Part shown: positions 60,523 through 64,000 of the stretch, piece after piece
Position numbering within the stretch: position 1 is the stretch's first letter
Layout: each line of letters opens with the position of its first letter
Source: Conservatibacter flavescens
GTDB taxonomy: Bacteria > Pseudomonadota > Gammaproteobacteria > Enterobacterales > Pasteurellaceae
Assembly (NCBI RefSeq): GCF_002795425.1
Contig: NZ_PHHA01000018.1
Span: 124,001-188,000 of the forward strand
Direction: 5' to 3'
DNA: 64,000 nt
Program-made: the position numbers and the translations under genes
Notes under the pieces: model-generated
The model's database searches: none
What the model saw: only the letters and a program-made list of their open reading frames with translations
Told to the model about the DNA's origin: nothing

Positions 60523-60672
60523 TTTTCTTGCCTTTTGGCTTTAAATTCAAATAAAAAACATATAAAAAACACAAAATTTAATGCTTCATCACATTAATAC
60601 AAAGAAGTTATGAAAGCAATGAAAAATTAAGAAACAATACCTCGTGCTTTAATTTTCTGCTTTTGAGGAGAT
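60523..60672. promoter_or_regulatory. Divergent region, GntR regulator / dehydrogenase-TRAP operon
   Basis: 150 AT-rich bases with an inverted repeat TTAATG (60578-60583)-N8-CATTAA (60592-60597), a candidate operator for the GntR regulator. Confidence 0.4.
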
Positions 60673-60675
60673 GTG

Positions 60676-61689
60676 ATGAAAGTGTTGATATGTAATGCCC
60701 CCTATTCTTTTTCTTATCAAGGTATGCCTGAACCTGTTGTCGGTGATGATGACGTGCTCATTAAAGTTACGGCTGTGGGGATTTGTGGCACGGATATTCA
60801 TGCTTATGCGGGTAATCAGCCATTTTTCGAGTATCCACGTGTGTTAGGGCATGAGGTCAGTGGCAGGATTACCTCAATCGGTTCACAAGTGAAAAATTAT
60901 CAGGTTGGCCAGCGCGTTGCTTTGGTGCCGTATTTATCTTGTGGTCAATGTGAGGCTTGTAAAAGTGGTAAAACCAATTGTTGTGAAACACTCTCGGTAC
61001 TAGGGGTTCACCAGGATGGCGGATTTGCTGAATTTTTGGCAGTTCCTGAATCCAATGTACTTTCTGTTGCTGATTCTGTTGATGATATTTCAGCCGCATT
61101 AATTGAGCCTTTTGCTATTAGCGCTCATGCGGTGAGGCGAGCACAGATTCAGGCAAATGATGATGTGCTAGTTGTTGGGGCGGGACCGATTGGTTTGGGC
61201 GCTGCAGCAATTGCTTTAGCAGATGGCGCGAATGTGGTTGTGGCAGATACAAGCATGGAACGCCGACAGCATATTGAAAAACGATTAAATCTTCCGACAG
61301 TCGATCCTCTTAACCAAAATATTGAAGATTTCTTTCATGGGCGTTTACCACTTGTTGTCATTGATGCAACAGGTAATCAAAAAGCGATGAGCAATGCAGT
61401 GAATTTTATTCGGCACGGTGGTCGGATTGTGTTTGTGGGCTTGTTTAAAGGCAATTTGGAAATTAACGATCCTGATTTCCATAAGAAAGAAACGACTATG
61501 CTGGGAAGTCGGAATGCAACTTATGAAGATTTTGCCAAAGTACAGCGTTTGATGGCAGAAGGAAAATTGAGTGCGGAAATGATGCTGACCCATCAATTTC
61601 ACTTTGATGAATTAGCTGAGGTTTATGAAGAAAAAATTATCCGAAATACCGCTTTATTAAAAAGCGTGATCCTTTTTGATAAGACTTAA
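60676..61689 (+). CDS. Zinc-dependent alcohol dehydrogenase, LgoD-like (probable L-galactonate oxidoreductase)
   Basis: 337-residue medium-chain dehydrogenase. Catalytic zinc ligands are Cys37 (GICGTD) and His59-Glu60 (VLGHEV); the structural zinc Cys set is at 89, 92, 95 and 103. The cofactor fold is VVGAGPIGLGAAA (about 162-174). It resembles E. coli LgoD (YjjN) along its length, including the GVHQDGGF and KKETTMLGSRNA stretches. I start at ATG 60676, with GAGGAG at 60665-60670. The neighbour regulator also resembles LgoR, which supports sugar-acid oxidation; the exact substrate is inferred. Confidence 0.82.
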   Translation: MKVLICNAPYSFSYQGMPEPVVGDDDVLIKVTAVGICGTDIHAYAGNQPFFEYPRVLGHEVSGRITSIGSQVKNYQVGQRVALVPYLSCGQCEACKSGKTNCCETLSVLGVHQDGGFAEFLAVPESNVLSVADSVDDISAALIEPFAISAHAVRRAQIQANDDVLVVGAGPIGLGAAAIALADGANVVVADTSMERRQHIEKRLNLPTVDPLNQNIEDFFHGRLPLVVIDATGNQKAMSNAVNFIRHGGRIVFVGLFKGNLEINDPDFHKKETTMLGSRNATYEDFAKVQRLMAEGKLSAEMMLTHQFHFDELAEVYEEKIIRNTALLKSVILFDKT

Positions 61690-61814
61690 TGAAATAAAGA
61701 ACAGATAAAAAACAGATGGGGTGGAGAATCGCAATTCATGCTGTTTTCGGTTTCTTTTATTAATGTTATTTCATTGAAAATTACCGTTAACCACGATTAG
61801 ATAGAGAGGAAATT

Positions 61815-62801
61815 ATGAAGTCATTTGCTAAGACGTTTAAAACGATAATTGCGACAGGTTTATTGGGCGCGACTTTCTGTACTCAAGCTGCAACAGAAAT
61901 TATGGTGGCATATGGTAATCAACCGGGGGAACCCATTGACAAAGCCATGCACTTTTGGGCGGATAGAGTGAAAGAGAAATCTAATGGTGAAATTATTTTC
62001 AAATTATTTCCGTCTAGCCAGCTTGGGGCGGAAACCGAAGTGTTAGAACAGGCACGTTTTGGTGCGAATATTATAACAATCAGCGATTATGGGGCGTTAA
62101 TGGATATCGTACCGGATTTAGGGGTGATTAACGCGCCTTATATTAGTCAATCTTTTGAGAAAAAATCGAAATTATTGCATTCAGATTGGTTTAAAGAGGT
62201 CAGTGGTCAATTAGAGCAACATCAACTCCATATTGTTGTACCTGATGTGGTTTACGGCACACGTCATTTATTGACTAAGAAAAAAGTGGAAAAACCAGCA
62301 GATTTGAAGGGCGTGAAAGTTCGTGTGCAGCATTCCCGTTTATTTTTAGAAACCATTAAAGCAATGGGCGGCACACCAACACCGATGTCATTAGCTGATG
62401 TCTATCCTGGATTATCGGAAGGCATTATTGACGGTTTAGAGAACCCTGCTGTAGTGCTATTTGGCGGTAAATTTTATGAGGTGGCGAAAAATTTAAGCTT
62501 AACAGCACATACTAAGCACATGTCGCCATTTGTTACTGGCACTATCTTTTGGAATAAGCTAACACCACACCAGCAGCAAATTATTATGGATACTGCTCGT
62601 GAAATGGTGGCATATGGCGCTGGGTTAATTAATGATGCTGAACAACAGGCGTTTGATGAGTTACAAAAAGCGGGAGTGTCCATTAATGATGTCGATTTAA
62701 ATGCCTTTGAAAATGCGGTACGTGATGCCATTTCTCGAGGTTTTCCTGAATGGTCGCCAAATCTATATAAAAACATTCAAGAAAAACTCGCTCAATTTTA
62801 A
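61815..62801 (+). CDS. dctP: TRAP transporter substrate-binding protein DctP
   Basis: 328-residue periplasmic protein with a signal peptide ending TQAA (about 1-26). The DctP fold shows the EVLEQARFGANIITISDYGAL and KGVKVRVQHSRLFLETIKAMGG stretches; the Arg in RVQHS is the usual carboxylate-binding residue, so an organic acid is the likely ligand. An uptake sequence and a hairpin follow its stop. Confidence 0.9.
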   Translation: MKSFAKTFKTIIATGLLGATFCTQAATEIMVAYGNQPGEPIDKAMHFWADRVKEKSNGEIIFKLFPSSQLGAETEVLEQARFGANIITISDYGALMDIVPDLGVINAPYISQSFEKKSKLLHSDWFKEVSGQLEQHQLHIVVPDVVYGTRHLLTKKKVEKPADLKGVKVRVQHSRLFLETIKAMGGTPTPMSLADVYPGLSEGIIDGLENPAVVLFGGKFYEVAKNLSLTAHTKHMSPFVTGTIFWNKLTPHQQQIIMDTAREMVAYGAGLINDAEQQAFDELQKAGVSINDVDLNAFENAVRDAISRGFPEWSPNLYKNIQEKLAQF

Positions 62802-62809
62802 CCGCACTT

Positions 62810-62838
62810 TTAGACGTTTGGTAAAACCGAACGTCTAA
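62810..62838 (+). other. Intercistronic hairpin between dctP and dctQ
   Basis: TTAGACGTTTGGT (62810-62822), AAA, ACCGAACGTCTAA (62826-62838): 13 pairs with one G-U, starting nine bases after the dctP stop and directly after an uptake sequence. No T tract follows, so it probably stabilises the dctP part of the message. Confidence 0.75.
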
Positions 62839-62861
62839 GAACTTCCGAAAAGGATTAAACG

Positions 62862-63353
62862 ATGAATACCTTAACGACAACAAAGAAATTTTGGCTCAGT
62901 GACATTGATGAGATATTGGCTTCCATATTTTTAGGTTTGATTGTGATTTTATCTGGCTATGGTGTCATTACTCGTTATTTCCTGAATGCACCGAGTGCTT
63001 GGGTGGAGGAAATTTGTGTAGTATTTTTTATTTGGTTTACCTTTCTCGCTTCCAGTGCGTTATGTAAAAACAATGAGTTAATCCGCATTGATTATTTGCT
63101 TACAAAATTGCCATCTAAAGTGGCCAGTTTTATTGATGGTGTTATTCAACCGTTGATTATGTTGTTTTGCTTGAGTTTTATGCTTTATTTGGGTTTTAAA
63201 CTATTACCGATGTCTAAGCTCAGATTTACACCAGCCTTGCAAGTGTCTTATGTTTACATTTATGCCGCCATCCCCATTAGTGCATGTTTTATGTGCTTAT
63301 ATGAAATCCGTAAAATTTATGTCTATGTTAAAACTGTGAAAGGGAGTAAATAA
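62862..63353 (+). CDS. dctQ: TRAP transporter small permease DctQ
   Basis: 163-residue membrane protein with four helices of the DctQ family, seen in the GVITRYFLNAPSAWVEEICVVFFIWFTF-like segment (residues about 28-55). It connects the binding protein to the large permease. It overlaps nothing and precedes dctM by three bases. Confidence 0.9.
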   Translation: MNTLTTTKKFWLSDIDEILASIFLGLIVILSGYGVITRYFLNAPSAWVEEICVVFFIWFTFLASSALCKNNELIRIDYLLTKLPSKVASFIDGVIQPLIMLFCLSFMLYLGFKLLPMSKLRFTPALQVSYVYIYAAIPISACFMCLYEIRKIYVYVKTVKGSK

Positions 63354-63356
63354 GTC

Positions 63357-64000
63357 ATGAGCGTTGTAATCCCGATTTGTATTCTATTATTTTTATTTAT
63401 TATTGGTACTCCGGTCGCATTTTGTATTTTTTTCTCTACATTAAGTTATTTCTTAATGAGTGATTTACCGATGATTATGTTAATTCAGCGTTTAGCGGGC
63501 GGTTTGGAGTCGGTTACGCTGCTTGCCATTCCGTTTTTTATTATGGCTGGTGTATTTATGAATCACACGGGGATTAGTGGGCGCTTATTGAAATTTTGTG
63601 AGGTTTTAACTGGTCATATGAATGGTGGTTTAGCCCAAGTCAACGTGGCATTAAGTACTTTGATGGGGGGATTATCGGGTTCCAATATAGCAGATGCTGC
63701 CATGAATTCTAAATTACTTGTGCCTCAAATGGTGGCACGTGGTTATACAGCTTCATTCTCCGCTGCGGTTACGGCTGCTGGTTCATTAATTACACCGATT
63801 ATCCCTCCGGGCATTGCCATGATCATTTACGGTTATGTGAATAACGTCTCTATTGGTCGGTTATTCTTAGCTGGCGTAATACCGGGCGTAATGCTTTGTA
63901 TATTAATGATGATTTTAGTGTCTATTATTTCCAAAAAACGAGGCTATTTACCGATTCGTGAAAAACGTGCAAGCTGTAAAGAAATCGCTATTTCTGCAAA
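63357..64000 (+). CDS. dctM: TRAP transporter large permease DctM (3' end cut by window)
   Basis: First 214 codons of the roughly 425-residue permease. The visible part has the family stretches GTPVAFCIFF, LAIPFFIMAGVFMNHTGI, GGLSGSNIADAA and GSLITPIIPPGIAMIIYG. It starts three bases after dctQ and is cut by the window edge. Confidence 0.9.
   Translation, partial: MSVVIPICILLFLFIIGTPVAFCIFFSTLSYFLMSDLPMIMLIQRLAGGLESVTLLAIPFFIMAGVFMNHTGISGRLLKFCEVLTGHMNGGLAQVNVALSTLMGGLSGSNIADAAMNSKLLVPQMVARGYTASFSAAVTAAGSLITPIIPPGIAMIIYGYVNNVSIGRLFLAGVIPGVMLCILMMILVSIISKKRGYLPIREKRASCKEIAISA

Overview
The window is a stretch of Pasteurellaceae chromosome, most like Pasteurella multocida or a close relative. 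The evidence is low GC, 29 exact copies of the Haemophilus-type DNA uptake core AAGTGCGGT (both orientations), the nrfABCD / nrfEFG / HI0933-like gene order, a ptsG gene (known to be missing from H. influenzae), and dense TAATG and ATGA start/stop overlaps. No rRNA, tRNA, prophage, insertion sequence or CRISPR array was seen. Almost all of it is ordinary core genome.

Layout. 1-2870 (minus): a glucitol/sorbitol PTS operon headed by a SorC-type regulator, with a CRP site and repeated TTTTGTAAAA boxes upstream. 3266-5216: ybeD-lipB-lipA lipoate genes. 5548-14474: periplasmic nitrite reduction to ammonia (nrfA-D) plus its haem-attachment genes (nrfE, a DsbE-like thioredoxin, nrfF, nrfG) and a flavoprotein. 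14560-17893: SirB-like membrane protein, an Mlc/NagC-like ROK repressor and divergent ptsG. 17950-19475: YeeE/YeeD-type thiosulfate uptake. 19757-21818: mog-glnB-perM. 21877-24550: divergent glpF and glpK. 24744-27263: ygiW-qseB-qseC. 27238-33415 (minus): the amiB-mutL-miaA-hfq-hflX block. 33498-38700 (minus): a tiny lipoprotein, cdd, and polyamine uptake (potABC, with potD set apart by a terminator). 38908-45114: pepT, htpG, a phosphopantetheinyl transferase, psiE, nudF, cpdA. 45260-49522: fadI-fadJ-yeeZ. 49537-59557: YafD-like protein, Na+/H+ antiporter, metC, peroxiredoxin, bioB, tsaB, slp, fadD, rnd. 59620-64000: a GntR regulator, an LgoD-like dehydrogenase and a TRAP transporter, probably for a sugar acid.

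The genes fit a facultative anaerobe living with a host: nitrite respiration with FNR-like and Fur-like sites at nrfA, CRP-like sites at the sorbitol, glucose and glycerol genes, and scavenging of polyamines, lipoate, peptides and thiosulfate.

The observations most worth a second look are: (1) a structured element with its own extended -10 promoter between htpG and the phosphopantetheinyl transferase gene, in which one strand of the terminator can pair with either of two identical 10-base copies, as in an RNA switch; (2) a FadI/FadJ pair in which the thiolase has lost its catalytic His and second Cys and the hydratase has lost a catalytic Glu, while the dehydrogenase site is intact; (3) a near-perfect Fur-like palindrome in front of nrfA; (4) a PmrA/QseB-type direct repeat in front of ygiW-qseBC; and (5) a GntR regulator with two winged helices next to an LgoD-like enzyme and a TRAP transporter.
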